Shown here one piece after another: positions 44,569 through 53,477 of a stretch of 64,000 nt of DNA. Positions within the stretch are counted from its first letter, which is position 1. The number at the start of each line of letters is the position of its first letter. The stretch spans positions 372,001 through 436,000 of the forward strand of contig DGQP01000002.1 in NCBI GenBank assembly GCA_002400415.1, given 5' to 3'. Both the position numbers and the translations under genes were made by a program. Origin of the DNA: Chitinophagaceae bacterium UBA4411. GTDB taxonomy: Bacteria > Bacteroidota > Bacteroidia > Chitinophagales > Chitinophagaceae. Below the pieces are notes generated by a model, which ran no database searches, was not told where the DNA came from, and saw nothing but the letters and a program-made list of their open reading frames with translations.

Positions 44569-46719
44569 TCATTTATAATCAGGAAGCAGACCGACATTAT
44601 AAAACATAAAACTCCATTTGTCGGTTTGTTCATCAATAGTTTGCTGGGTGCTTTTCCCGGCGCCATGCCCTGCTTTTGTTTCTATCCGTATCAACACGGG
44701 GTTGACACCTTTTTGACCGGCCTGCATGGCCGCGGCAAATTTGAAGGAGTGAGCCGGTACCACGCGGTCATCATGATCAGCGGTGGTGACCATTGTGGCA
44801 GGGTAAGCTGCTTCTTTTACATTATGCACAGGTGAATATTTGTACAGGTATTCAAACATCTCTTTGCTCTCTTCCGATGTTCCGTAATCATAAGCCCAGC
44901 CTGCACCCGCCGTAAACTTATGGTAGCGCAGCATATCCATTACTCCCACAGCAGGAAATGCCACTTTACACATGCCCGGTTGCTGCGTAATGCAGGCGCC
45001 CACCAGCAAGCCACCATTACTGCCACCTTCGATCGCCAGCAGGTCTCTTGAAGTGTAGTTATTATCCACGAGATAACTGGCAGCAGCCATGAAATCATCA
45101 AATACATTTTGCTTTTTAGTTTTCACACCCTGGTTATGCCAGTCTTCGCCATATTCCCCGCCGCCCCGCAAATTGGGCACAGCATATATGCCGCCGTTTT
45201 CCAATAAAATAATCGTTGAAGTACTAAACCATGGGGTGAGGCTCACGCTAAAACCACCATAGCCATAAAGCAGGCAGGGATTTTTCCCATTGAGTTCAAG
45301 TCCTTTTTTATGTGTGATGATCATTGGTATTTTTGTTCCATCCTTTGAGGTATAGAAAACTTGTCTGGATTCATACTCGTCCGGGTTAAACTGTACTTTT
45401 GATTCTTTATATACTTCGCTTTTACCACTGGCGATATCCATTTTATAAATAGTAGCCGGGTTGATATACGAAGTAAACGTGAAATACATTTCTTTTTCTT
45501 CCTGTTTGGCATAAAAACCGGAAGCGGTGCCGGGACCGGGCAATGTAATTTCACGAACCAATTTACCACTGGTATCATGCTGGCTTACTTTGGTGATGGC
45601 GTCTTTCAGGTAACTGCAGAAAATATAACCACCTCCTGAAGAAGCGGTAAGCACTTCCGGTTTGGCTTCAATGATCGTTTTCCAGTTGGCCGTATCAGGA
45701 TCAGCAACCGGAACGGCCACCAGCTTACCTGTTGGTGCTCCTTTGTCGGTCTGGATATAAAAATTTGTGGAATCATTGTATACCACCCCATACTGGTTAT
45801 TCATATCCGTGATCACAGGTTGTATCGGCGCATCAGGTATTGCAAGGTTCTGGATATAGAGCCCGTTACCATAGGTTGCATTGGCTGTATAAATAAACAA
45901 CCATTGCTGATCTTCACTCACCCCCACCCAAACATAGCGGAACGGGGTGGCATCAGAACCGAAAATAAGTTTATCTTCTTTCTGTGAAGTACCCACTTTA
46001 TGAAAATAGACTTTGTGATTTTCTGTAACCCCCGACAGGCGGCTTCCGTTCTTTACTTTATCATACGTGCTGTAATAAAATCCTTCGTTGCCTTTCCAGC
46101 TGGCGCCGCTGAATTTTATTTCCAATGAATCGCCGGTCAGTTGTTTGGTAACGGCATTCATCACCACCAGTTTCTGCCAGTCGCTGCCCCCTTCTGAAAT
46201 ATTATAGGCTGCCATCGAACCGTCTTTGCTGAAACTGATACCGGCTAACGAAGTGGTGCCATCTTTGGAAAAACTGTTAGGATCTAAAAACACTTCCGCT
46301 TCTTTTCCATCACCGGCTTCCCGGTAAACAACCGACTGGTTCTGCAAACCGGAGTTTTTATAGTAATAGGTAAACTTGCCTTCTTTGAAGGGTGCAGAGT
46401 ATTTTTCATAATTGAAGAGAGCTTCATAGCGTTTCCGGATCGCTTCCCGGAAAGGGATTTGCGACAGGTAGGCATTAGTTGCTTCGTTTTCTGCTTTCAC
46501 CCAGGCTGCTGTTTCAGCACTCGTATCATTTTCCAGCCAGCGGTAAGGGTCAGCTACTTTGGTTCCGAAATAAGTATCAAAGACGGTGCTGTCTTTGCGG
46601 GTTACAGGATATTTCACTTCAATTGGTTTTAATTCGCTTAATGTTGCCTGCTTTTTCTCTTCACTCTTACAGGATGTTATTACAATCAAAGCCAGCAATG
46701 GCATCCATAATTTGTTCAT
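44569..46719 (-). CDS. Prolyl oligopeptidase lipoprotein (S9A)
   Basis: A 716-residue serine peptidase that cuts after proline in short peptides. The N-terminus MNKLWMPLLALIVITSCKS is a lipoprotein signal with the acylated Cys at position 17. The beta-propeller occupies about residues 100-430. In the C-terminal hydrolase domain, Ser567 lies in EGGSNGGLLVG; the Asp and His are in DHDDRVVP and KAGHGAGK. The RGGGEYGEDWH motif is typical of POP. Periplasmic or outer-membrane-facing location is inferred from the lipobox. One of three S9 peptidases in the window. Confidence 0.93.
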   Translation of the reverse strand: MNKLWMPLLALIVITSCKSEEKKQATLSELKPIEVKYPVTRKDSTVFDTYFGTKVADPYRWLENDTSAETAAWVKAENEATNAYLSQIPFREAIRKRYEALFNYEKYSAPFKEGKFTYYYKNSGLQNQSVVYREAGDGKEAEVFLDPNSFSKDGTTSLAGISFSKDGSMAAYNISEGGSDWQKLVVMNAVTKQLTGDSLEIKFSGASWKGNEGFYYSTYDKVKNGSRLSGVTENHKVYFHKVGTSQKEDKLIFGSDATPFRYVWVGVSEDQQWLFIYTANATYGNGLYIQNLAIPDAPIQPVITDMNNQYGVVYNDSTNFYIQTDKGAPTGKLVAVPVADPDTANWKTIIEAKPEVLTASSGGGYIFCSYLKDAITKVSQHDTSGKLVREITLPGPGTASGFYAKQEEKEMYFTFTSYINPATIYKMDIASGKSEVYKESKVQFNPDEYESRQVFYTSKDGTKIPMIITHKKGLELNGKNPCLLYGYGGFSVSLTPWFSTSTIILLENGGIYAVPNLRGGGEYGEDWHNQGVKTKKQNVFDDFMAAASYLVDNNYTSRDLLAIEGGSNGGLLVGACITQQPGMCKVAFPAVGVMDMLRYHKFTAGAGWAYDYGTSEESKEMFEYLYKYSPVHNVKEAAYPATMVTTADHDDRVVPAHSFKFAAAMQAGQKGVNPVLIRIETKAGHGAGKSTQQTIDEQTDKWSFMFYNVGLLPDYK

Positions 46720-46903
46720 GGTTGTTGATTTAGGCAGGAAGTTACTTGTTTTAGACAGAGTTAAAAAACCGTTTTCCCAACACTACATCAAGCAGAAAGT
46801 CCCCTTCATCAAAGGGATTTTTATTCCACTTAACCCCATCGTTTTTTTGTAATGACACAGATGCTTAGCCATCTTCCTCATTCTTTCATTAAAAATATTC
46901 GTT

Positions 46904-47371
46904 ATGAAATCAGTTAGTAAAAAAGTACCGGTATTATTGGCGGCACTGGCAACAGCCTGCCTTACCCTTTTATCTTTTACCAGCACAAAAGGCGGAGAAG
47001 GGTTCGAAATCTATCTCGATAATAAAGTGGTGCTGCAGAAATTTGGCAGCCAGATGAACACGGTATCTGTTCTGCAATTAGATGCCGTTTCGGCTAGCGG
47101 GCAATTGCAGGTAAAATATCACCACTGCGGCCGGGTGGGTAAACACAGGGTTATCACTATCACCAACGGGGAAGCCAAAGTGCTGAAAACATGGCGCTAT
47201 GATGATGCTAAACAACAGTCAGCAGCCATGTCCTGTTCTGTAAAAGATATTATCACCCTTCAGAACCCCGGCGCGGGGAAACTGAACCTGTATTATTCTT
47301 CCAGCGAATTACCGGGAGGAAGATTACTCGTTTCAATTGTTCCTCCGGCAAAAGCGGTGGTGAAATTATAA
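46904..47371 (+). CDS. Exported protein of unknown function
   Basis: A 155-residue protein with an N-terminal hydrophobic signal (KKVPVLLAALATACLTLLSF). The mature domain is beta-rich (FEIYLDNKVVLQKFG, YHHCGRVGKHRVITI, GKLNLYYSSSELPGGRLLVSI), with a single conserved-looking cysteine pair (HHCG and SCSV). No known motif. It is convergent with the next gene and both end at one shared bidirectional terminator. I have no functional clue from context. Confidence 0.7.
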   Translation: MKSVSKKVPVLLAALATACLTLLSFTSTKGGEGFEIYLDNKVVLQKFGSQMNTVSVLQLDAVSASGQLQVKYHHCGRVGKHRVITITNGEAKVLKTWRYDDAKQQSAAMSCSVKDIITLQNPGAGKLNLYYSSSELPGGRLLVSIVPPAKAVVKL

Positions 47372-47373
47372 AG

Positions 47374-47404
47374 GCAAAGGCCGGTCATTAGTACCGGCCT
47401 TTGC
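47374..47404. terminator. Bidirectional terminator between convergent genes
   Basis: GCAAAGGCCGGT (47374-47385) and ACCGGCCTTTGC (47393-47404) form a 12-base-pair stem with a seven-base loop. TATTTT follows on the plus strand; on the minus strand only a short T-run (TTTATAATTT) follows. The right arm touches the stop codon of the minus-strand gene. Confidence 0.8.
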
Positions 47405-47830
47405 TTATTTTAACAATTTGCTGAATTTGAGCAGCTCCGTTTTCTCTGCTGCTGATAAAGGTTCATTGTTATCGTATTTTGACCTGAAGAACAGCACTCT
47501 TTTGTGTTGGGGGTATTGGGCAAGGATGGATTCAATCATATACCCGGTGCTTTCATCTTTCTCGTACAACGGAGCGGTTGCGGGCAGGGCCGATCTTTCT
47601 TTCGTATGTTTCTTTTTGATGATCGCTTCCAGCGTAGCTAATTTGCCGGCGGGTATCGTACTGATCTTTGAAGCCTTGCTGTGCAATCCCTGTAATTGTT
47701 TCTTGCTCAGCCCTCCCCTTTCCTGGTATTGCAGCAATAAACTTTCTACAAACGGGGTACCCGGTTTTGCTTCCAGTACCCCATGTAAAATATCCAGTAT
47801 TATATCCACATCAGGTTTTATCCGTTGCAT
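47405..47830 (-). CDS. Small helical protein of unknown function
   Basis: A 141-residue soluble, mostly alpha-helical protein rich in Lys and Leu. It starts MQRIKPDVDIILDILHGVLE. Regularly spaced leucines and the C-terminal helix LSAAEKTELLKFSKLLK suggest packing or protein-protein contacts. No signal peptide, membrane segment or catalytic motif is seen. Convergent with the exported hypothetical gene, with which it shares a terminator. Not recognised. Confidence 0.65.
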   Translation of the reverse strand: MQRIKPDVDIILDILHGVLEAKPGTPFVESLLLQYQERGGLSKKQLQGLHSKASKISTIPAGKLATLEAIIKKKHTKERSALPATAPLYEKDESTGYMIESILAQYPQHKRVLFFRSKYDNNEPLSAAEKTELLKFSKLLK

Positions 47831-47919
47831 AGTTAATGGCGTGAAAGTAACAAAAGCCTTCCAATTATTCCAGCCGTATCAGGAAAGATGACGCATCTTT
47901 GCTTATTGATCGTCTGTAC

Positions 47920-48564
47920 ATGAACTTTATTTCTTCTCCCCGGGTCTTTCATTTTGGTGATAGAAAGATAACTGTCATGGTTCCGGACCCCGCATCAGTT
48001 CAAAAGGATTACCTGGAAAGGAAGCATCACGATCCTCCGGTAATATTTCCTTACTGGTCGCAAGTATGGCCGGCTGCTATCGGGCTTTGCAATTTTCTGT
48101 CTTCGTATATCCACCATATTAAAAATAAGAAAGTAACGGAACTGGCGGCCGGGCTGGGATTGCCATCGCTATTGGCTGCTGCTTATGCTTCTGAAGTGGA
48201 TTGCAGTGATTATATTCCTGAAGCAATGGAAGTGATGCAGGAATCAGTCGTTGCAAATGCATACACGAATGTGCATTGTAGTGTAGCGGACTGGAATCAT
48301 TTACCCGAAGATCAGCATACCGATGTGCTGATGCTGAGTGATATTAATTATGAACCGGGAGAGTTTGATCAGTTACATCGGTTGTTGCTGCAATTTCTAA
48401 ACGCCGGGGCTACCATTTTACTCAGTACGCCACAGCGGCTGATGGCTAAATCTTTTATCGGCAAACTGCTCCCCTATTGTGTGCAACAGGAAGAGTATAG
48501 CGTCAGCATGAATCAGTATGAACAACCTGCACTTGTTTCCGTATTCGTATTAAAAAAGCCCTGA
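47920..48564 (+). CDS. Class I SAM-dependent methyltransferase
   Basis: A 214-residue Rossmann-fold methyltransferase. Motif I is VTELAAGLGLPSLLAA, motif II follows as DCSDYIPEAMEVMQESV, and the later LMLSDINYEPGEFDQL occupies the motif IV position. The PYWSQVWPAAIGLCNFL segment before motif I matches the methyltransferase-16/ETFB lysine methyltransferase-like group. The target is probably a protein lysine but cannot be stated. The ATG at 47920 is preferred over an upstream TTG at 47899. The next gene is convergent and five bases away. Confidence 0.82.
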   Translation: MNFISSPRVFHFGDRKITVMVPDPASVQKDYLERKHHDPPVIFPYWSQVWPAAIGLCNFLSSYIHHIKNKKVTELAAGLGLPSLLAAAYASEVDCSDYIPEAMEVMQESVVANAYTNVHCSVADWNHLPEDQHTDVLMLSDINYEPGEFDQLHRLLLQFLNAGATILLSTPQRLMAKSFIGKLLPYCVQQEEYSVSMNQYEQPALVSVFVLKKP

Positions 48565-48569
48565 TAATA

Positions 48570-49073
48570 TCATTGTTTCCGTTGGGGAATCAGCAAACCC
48601 GCCATGACAAAAAGCAGATACCCTGCAATGCCGCCAGCGGTATTCAGGATCAGGTCATCCACATCAAATACTCCTGTACCCAATACCAGTTGTAATGTTT
48701 CAAAGGAAAGACTGGTGAAGAATACAGCCCCTGTCAGCAGGAAAAAATTTCTGAACGCACCAAATAACAGGGGAAGCAGGATACCCAGCGGTACAAAACC
48801 AATAATATTGCCGCCGATATTTTTATACCTGTATTCTTCTGTAACCCGGCGGGAAGAAAATAAACGGATCGTGGAAAATGGCGCCAGGTTCGCCCGGGCC
48901 CAGCCCTCTTTTACTTTATAATGCCTGTACTCCCGTTTAAAATAATTCCTGTAATACCGGGGACTTTTTTTAAAGAGTATGTATTTACACAAGACCAGCA
49001 GGCAGGTTAGCAGCAGTGCCCATACAAAAAGCCGGGCGGTCGTATTCGTGGCTGGTATTGTGGCATTCATCAT
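48570..49073 (-). CDS. VanZ-like family membrane protein
   Basis: A 167-residue protein with four to five hydrophobic segments. The NIIGFVPLGILLPLLFG block and the SFETLQLVLGTGVFDVDDLILNT-type stretch (of which FETLQ and FDVDDLILNTAGG are visible) are hallmarks of the VanZ-like family. The founding VanZ confers low-level teicoplanin resistance, but most relatives have unknown roles in the cell envelope. No glycopeptide-resistance genes are near, so a resistance role is not implied. Confidence 0.85.
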   Translation of the reverse strand: MMNATIPATNTTARLFVWALLLTCLLVLCKYILFKKSPRYYRNYFKREYRHYKVKEGWARANLAPFSTIRLFSSRRVTEEYRYKNIGGNIIGFVPLGILLPLLFGAFRNFFLLTGAVFFTSLSFETLQLVLGTGVFDVDDLILNTAGGIAGYLLFVMAGLLIPQRKQ

Positions 49074-49148
49074 AATATAATTCCTGTGTTTTGTATTAAC
49101 GGGTAAAATGCCGCTTTGGTATCAGCGCAAATATCTTATCTTTTGTTT

Positions 49149-49751
49149 ATGAAAAAACTGGTTTCAGCTATTGGAATAGCAGTACTGCTTTACGGCTGCG
49201 GTCCTGCTAAGAAAACAACCGCATCAGAAGCAGTAAATCCTGTTATTGTACCCCGTTCCGGCTGGAATGCAGCGGAACCCAAACCCTATAAATCACATGT
49301 GCCTGTACAAATCACCATTCACCACGAAGGCACCAAACTGGAAGTAACCGATGATGCAGCCAGAAAAATAAAGAATATCCAGACCTGGGGCATGGGTAAA
49401 GACAGGAACTGGGCCGATATACCTTACCATTTTCTCATTGCCCCGGACGGCACGATTTACGAGGGAAGAAATGTCTTTACCGTGGGTGAAACAGCAACAG
49501 AATATGACCCCACCGGGCATCTGCTTATCACCTGTCTTGGTAACCTGGAACAACAGGAAGTACCCCCTGCCCAGCTAACATCATTGATACGGCTGGTAGC
49601 TTATTGTTGCAAAAAATACAATCTGCCATTGGAAACATTAGCCTCGCACCGGGATCATTCATTGCAAACCACCTGCCCCGGTAAGAACCTTTACCAGTAC
49701 CTGCAAAATGGTTATATCAGGGCAGAAGTAAAGAAACTATTGGTATTATAG
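49149..49751 (+). CDS. N-acetylmuramoyl-L-alanine amidase lipoprotein (amidase_2 / PGRP-like)
   Basis: A 200-residue protein that would cleave the amide bond between MurNAc and the stem peptide. The N-terminus MKKLVSAIGIAVLLYGCG is a lipoprotein signal with Cys17. The zinc-binding and catalytic pattern of the amidase_2 fold is visible: IHHEGT (His58/59), YHFLIAPDGTIYEGR, and SHRDHSLQTTCPG with the distal His and Cys. The start at 49149 places the signal first. A periplasmic, probably outer-membrane-anchored enzyme for wall turnover is inferred. Confidence 0.88.
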   Translation: MKKLVSAIGIAVLLYGCGPAKKTTASEAVNPVIVPRSGWNAAEPKPYKSHVPVQITIHHEGTKLEVTDDAARKIKNIQTWGMGKDRNWADIPYHFLIAPDGTIYEGRNVFTVGETATEYDPTGHLLITCLGNLEQQEVPPAQLTSLIRLVAYCCKKYNLPLETLASHRDHSLQTTCPGKNLYQYLQNGYIRAEVKKLLVL

Positions 49752-49755
49752 CCTG

Positions 49756-49935
49756 TTTTCCCCCGGAGAAATGCATTATTTTCATTGGAAAGGACTTTTA
49801 TGTCTTTCAGTTATCTCATCAGCGGATCAGCCGGCCTGCTGGCTATTACCCAGCTGTTTTATCTTTTTTCCCGAAGGAAAAACAGGTAATACACACTATT
49901 TTCCTTCGGAAAAACTCCATTTCCCTTCGGGAAAC
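49756..49935. repeat. Cluster of four imperfect TTTTCC-TTC-GGAAAA palindromes
   Basis: Two of the copies (49899-49914 and 49920-49935) are near-perfect inverted repeats with a TTC centre; the second (49864-49882) is on the opposite orientation (CCCGAAGG) and the first (49756-49771) is degenerate. They may be regulator sites or hairpins. Confidence 0.5.
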
Positions 49936-50041
49936 CGGTCCGGGCACCGCCAATCACCCCTGTTTCCCCAATGAATACTCACCTATTTTCCACAATCAAT
50001 ACCCATATTAAAAGACAGGGGTAAAAAAAGTCAGCAGTGTG

Positions 50042-50070
50042 TTCGTGAGTGTGGAAATAACTTATATTTG
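50042..50070 (+). promoter_or_regulatory. Promoter of the SWIB gene
   Basis: TATATTTG at 50063-50070 fits TAnnTTTG exactly. TTCG at 50042-50045, 17 bases upstream, is a one-mismatch -33 element. The ATG is at 50117. Confidence 0.55.
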
Positions 50071-50116
50071 GTACTGTTAATTTTGAATACCCATTAACAT
50101 TCTAAACAAAAACAAC

Positions 50117-50494
50117 ATGGCAACTAAAAAAGCAAAAAAAGCAGCTCCTAAAAAAGCGGCTAAGAAAGCAGCTCCTAAAAAAGCAGTAAAGAAAGCGGCT
50201 AAGAAAGCAGCTCCTAAAAAAGCGGCAAAAAAGAAATCAACCCGTAAACCATCAGCGGCCTTTATGAAAGCCCTCACACCAAGTGATGCATTAGCAGCTG
50301 TTGTGGGAAGCAAACCAATGCCCCGTACTGAAGTGGTTAAAAAAATCTGGGTTTATATCAAAGCCAATAAATTACAGGATAAAGCCAACAAACGCATGAT
50401 CAATGCAGATGCTAAACTGAAACCCGTTTTCGGTGGCAAAGCACAGGTATCTATGTTTGACATGGCAAAACACCTTGCTAAAAATCTGAAATAA
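50117..50494 (+). CDS. SWIB-domain protein with lysine/alanine-rich histone H1-like tail
   Basis: A 125-residue basic protein. Residues 1-45 are an almost pure Lys/Ala/Pro tail with repeats of AAPKKA and KKA, like the tail of histone H1 or bacterial H1-like nucleoid proteins. Residues 48-124 are a SWIB/MDM2-type domain (LTPSDALAAVVGSKPM, then IWVYIKANKL and the C-terminal DMAKHLAKNL). It probably binds DNA through the tail and compacts or marks the nucleoid; the SWIB part may mediate protein contacts. The gene has its own promoter and a strong terminator. Confidence 0.88.
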   Translation: MATKKAKKAAPKKAAKKAAPKKAVKKAAKKAAPKKAAKKKSTRKPSAAFMKALTPSDALAAVVGSKPMPRTEVVKKIWVYIKANKLQDKANKRMINADAKLKPVFGGKAQVSMFDMAKHLAKNLK

Positions 50495-50513
50495 GAACAC
50501 TGTTCGTTAATGG

Positions 50514-50543
50514 AAAAAAGGGCATCAGTTGATGCCCTTTTTT
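50514..50543 (+). terminator. Terminator of the SWIB gene
   Basis: AAAAAAGGGCATC (50514-50526), loop AGTT, GATGCCCTTTTTT (50531-50543). The T-tract is part of the right arm. It lies 20 bases past the stop codon. Confidence 0.9.
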
Positions 50544-50783
50544 ATTGCTTTCGCGGCATAAACATATCCTGCTCTTTTTCAATTACTGCGACTGGCATCA
50601 TGTCTGCAAAACAGGAGGAAGAACTACCGGTCTGTACGCAGCATCCGTGTTCAAACCAAACCGACGGTAAGCGGGGATCAGCTGAATATCCGCGAAAATG
50701 TCAATGGTATAACAACTGAAGATGCTTATATTGCTGAAACGAAGACGGATTGTGCTCACTGATCATTGATTAATTGGTGAACC

Positions 50784-51644
50784 ATGCCATTACAAGCCAT
50801 TTTTGAAGATACCGGGTTAACGATCTCCCGGTATGAACAGGTTCACGGAGGTGATATCAATAAAGCATATTGCCTGCATACAACCGGGAATCAGTATTTT
50901 CTGAAAGTAAATGAGGCCTCCCTTTACCCGAAAATGTTTGAACTGGAAGCTGCGGGTCTTGATGAACTCAGAAAGCAGGGCGAACTGCCTGTTCCGGAAG
51001 TTTTACATACCGGCGAAGCCGGAAGCGTTCAATACCTGCTGCTGGAATGGATAGAGAAAGGAACAGCAAAGCCGGATTTCTGGGAGGAATTTGGAAGAGG
51101 TTTGGCCATGATTCATAAAAGAGAACGGCCCTTCTTTGGCTGGGAAAAGGATAATTACATCGGTCGCCTTCCTCAATGCAATAAGAAACACAGCACCTGG
51201 GATGAATTCTATACTGAATGCCGCATCATGCCGATGGTGGAAATATTATTCAATAAAGGTGATTTCAATAAAGAAGACATTACAGCAGCCGGATCATTCT
51301 GCAACCAGCTGGATAAATTGTACCCGGTTGAACATCCCGCTTTATTACATGGCGACCTCTGGAGTATGAATTTCACCGTAACGTCAAACGGACATCCTGT
51401 TATTTTTGACCCGTCAGTTTATTACGGCCACCGGGAAATGGATATTGGAATGACAAAACTATTTGGCGGCTTTGACCGTCGTTTTTACTCAGCTTATAAT
51501 GAAATATACCCTCTTGAACAGGAGTGGGAAACCCGGCTGAAACTCAGTGAAGCTTATCCCCTGTTGGTACATGCCGTTATGTTTGGAGGAATATATATCA
51601 GCAAAGCAAGGGATATATTGAAATACTTTAACGATTGGGCTTAG
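50784..51644 (+). CDS. Fructosamine kinase family protein
   Basis: A 286-residue protein-kinase-like fold enzyme that phosphorylates a ketosamine (for example ribulosamine or fructosamine on protein lysines) so that it can fall off. The Gly-rich N-terminal strand is VHGGDINKAYCL, the catalytic-loop motif is HGDLWSMN with Asp191, and the metal-binding loop is IFDPSVYYGHREMDIGM. Length fits the FN3K family (about 290). The substrate range is not known. The gene stands alone between the SWIB gene and fhs. Confidence 0.9.
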   Translation: MPLQAIFEDTGLTISRYEQVHGGDINKAYCLHTTGNQYFLKVNEASLYPKMFELEAAGLDELRKQGELPVPEVLHTGEAGSVQYLLLEWIEKGTAKPDFWEEFGRGLAMIHKRERPFFGWEKDNYIGRLPQCNKKHSTWDEFYTECRIMPMVEILFNKGDFNKEDITAAGSFCNQLDKLYPVEHPALLHGDLWSMNFTVTSNGHPVIFDPSVYYGHREMDIGMTKLFGGFDRRFYSAYNEIYPLEQEWETRLKLSEAYPLLVHAVMFGGIYISKARDILKYFNDWA

Positions 51645-51782
51645 AGCGCTGTTGCTGTTGTTGAATCTCCTGGAAAACCCGTTATCATAATCCCGGCGGC
51701 TTCTTATCAGACAAGACATTGATATTGATCATAGCAGGTGGCAGACTATACAGGTAAGTTGCAATAACAATTAACGATTGCT

Positions 51783-53453
51783 ATGTTAACAGATATTGCC
51801 ATTTCCCAATCGGCGCCTATCCGCCATATAAAAGACATTGCCGCCGCTGCCGGTATCAGTAACAACGATCTCGAATATTATGGAAAACATAAAGCCAAGT
51901 TGCCCTTATCGCTGATCGATGAGGAAAAGATCAGACAACACCATCTCATTTTGGTGACGGCTATCACCCCTACTCCCGCCGGCGAAGGGAAAACCACGAT
52001 CTCTGTGGGGCTGACCGACGGGCTCAATCAAATTGGTAAAAAGGCAATGGTGGTACTCCGGGAGCCTTCACTCGGACCCGTATTTGGTCTGAAAGGTGGC
52101 GCTACCGGTGGTGGCTATTCACAGATCATACCTATGGAAGATATCAATCTCCACTTCACAGGTGATTTTGCCGCCATAGAAAAGGCAAATAATTTATTGG
52201 CCGCATTGATCGATCATAACCTGCAAAACAAAAAACGAAGCTTACAAATAGATCCAAGAACCATTGTATGGAAACGGGTGATGGATATGAATGACCGGGC
52301 TCTCCGCCATATCGTGATCGGGCTGGGTGGAACTGCCAACGGCATTACCCGGGAAGATGGTTTTAATATCACCCCCGCATCCGAAATCATGGCAATACTG
52401 TGTATGTGCTCGGGCATGGATGATCTTAAAAAAAGGTTAGGGAATATTTATATCGGTACCACGTATTCGGGTGAACCTGTTTTTGCCCGTGACCTGAATG
52501 CCGTGGGTGCAATGGCTTTATTATTAAAAGATGCGATTAAACCCAACCTGGTGCAAACGCTGGAAGGGAACCCGGCTTTATTGCATGGCGGCCCCTTTGC
52601 CAGTATTGCGCAGGGGACAAACTCCATCCTTGCCACAAAAATGGGTCTGTCGCTTAGTGATTACGTGGTAACAGAAGCAGGGTTTGCTGCTGATCTGGGT
52701 GCAGAGAAATTCTTTAATATCAAATGTGTGAATGCCGGATTGAAACCGGAAGCGGTGGTGGTAGTGGCAACTGTCAGGGCTCTGCGGCATCACGGAGGTG
52801 CCAAAAAGGATGAGTTGACCATTGCTTCTGTTGAAAAGGTAGAGAAAGGTTTATCCAATCTTGGCAAGCACCTGGAAAATATGCAACTCTTTGGTATGAA
52901 GTCAGTGGTGGCAATCAATTATTTCCCGGGTGATAGTGACGAAGAAATCAATGCGATCAAAACGTTTTGCAAACGCTATGAAACCGAAGCGGTGCTTTGT
53001 ACCGGCTTCACCGATGGCGGAAAAGGAATGACGGCTCTTGCGCATGCAGTAATTAAAAAAATCGAACAGAATGACAGTCATTTTAAACCATTATACGATC
53101 ACTGCACAATTATTGAAGAAAAGATACATTGTATTGCAACCAAAATATACGGGGCTGATGCAGTCGAATACTCGGTCAAAGCAAAACCCCAATTAAGACA
53201 CCTGAAGGAACTGGGCTTTGAACATATGCCGGTCTGCATGGCCAAAACTCCGAAGAGTTTATCCGATGATGAGAAAAAAACGGGAAGGCCTGTCAATTTC
53301 ATTGTAACCGTCCGTGAATTTGAATTTGCAGCCGGGGCCGGCTTCATTATCCCGATATTAGGTGAAATGATGCGGATGCCGGGGTTACCGGCCATTCCTG
53401 CTGCCGAGGGAATTGATATTGATACAGACGGTGTGATTACCGGGTTAAGCTGA
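51783..53453 (+). CDS. fhs: Formate-tetrahydrofolate ligase
   Basis: Joins formate to tetrahydrofolate using ATP, giving 10-formyl-THF for purines and one-carbon flux. The 556-residue protein has the P-loop TPTPAGEGKTT at 62-72, the LREPSLGPVFGLKGGATGGG-type substrate region (the GLKGGATGGGYSQ part is clear) and the later LHGGPFASIAQGTNS and FAAGAGFIIPILGEM blocks. Length and motif order match the family. The stop is 24 bases from the convergent dioxygenase-like gene. No folD gene is adjacent. Confidence 0.96.
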   Translation: MLTDIAISQSAPIRHIKDIAAAAGISNNDLEYYGKHKAKLPLSLIDEEKIRQHHLILVTAITPTPAGEGKTTISVGLTDGLNQIGKKAMVVLREPSLGPVFGLKGGATGGGYSQIIPMEDINLHFTGDFAAIEKANNLLAALIDHNLQNKKRSLQIDPRTIVWKRVMDMNDRALRHIVIGLGGTANGITREDGFNITPASEIMAILCMCSGMDDLKKRLGNIYIGTTYSGEPVFARDLNAVGAMALLLKDAIKPNLVQTLEGNPALLHGGPFASIAQGTNSILATKMGLSLSDYVVTEAGFAADLGAEKFFNIKCVNAGLKPEAVVVVATVRALRHHGGAKKDELTIASVEKVEKGLSNLGKHLENMQLFGMKSVVAINYFPGDSDEEINAIKTFCKRYETEAVLCTGFTDGGKGMTALAHAVIKKIEQNDSHFKPLYDHCTIIEEKIHCIATKIYGADAVEYSVKAKPQLRHLKELGFEHMPVCMAKTPKSLSDDEKKTGRPVNFIVTVREFEFAAGAGFIIPILGEMMRMPGLPAIPAAEGIDIDTDGVITGLS

Positions 53454-53477
53454 CCAGTTGATTAGTTCCTGTTTTAC

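Larger units (their letters stand above)
49752..50116. other. Intergenic region with four related palindromes
   Basis: No gene. Four copies of a TTTTCCC-TTC-GGGAAAA-like palindrome lie at 49756-49771, 49864-49882, 49899-49914 and 49920-49935, and a promoter for the SWIB gene lies near its right end. Confidence 0.5.

Noticed and set aside
46799..46820. A hairpin with TTTTT tail on the plus strand upstream of the gene at 46904
   Set aside because: No plus-strand gene precedes it and the stem has bulges, so a terminator or attenuator role cannot be supported.
48570..49073. VanZ-like gene as a glycopeptide resistance gene
   Set aside because: No other van-type gene is near and VanZ-like proteins are widespread with no resistance role.
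50101..50240. Repeated AAAGCAGCTCCTAAAAAAGC units resembling a short tandem repeat array
   Set aside because: They encode the repetitive tail of the SWIB protein in frame, so the repeat is explained by coding; it is not a CRISPR or independent repeat.
50077..50313. A hydrophobic Ala/Phe-rich ORF on the minus strand
   Set aside because: It is the reverse complement of the Lys/Ala-rich tail of the SWIB gene; the repeat makes it open by chance.
50599..50719. A 39-codon ORF with three cysteines between the SWIB gene and the fructosamine kinase gene
   Set aside because: Starts after a terminator with no recognisable promoter, and no family pattern; too weak to list as a gene, although a small peptide cannot be excluded.
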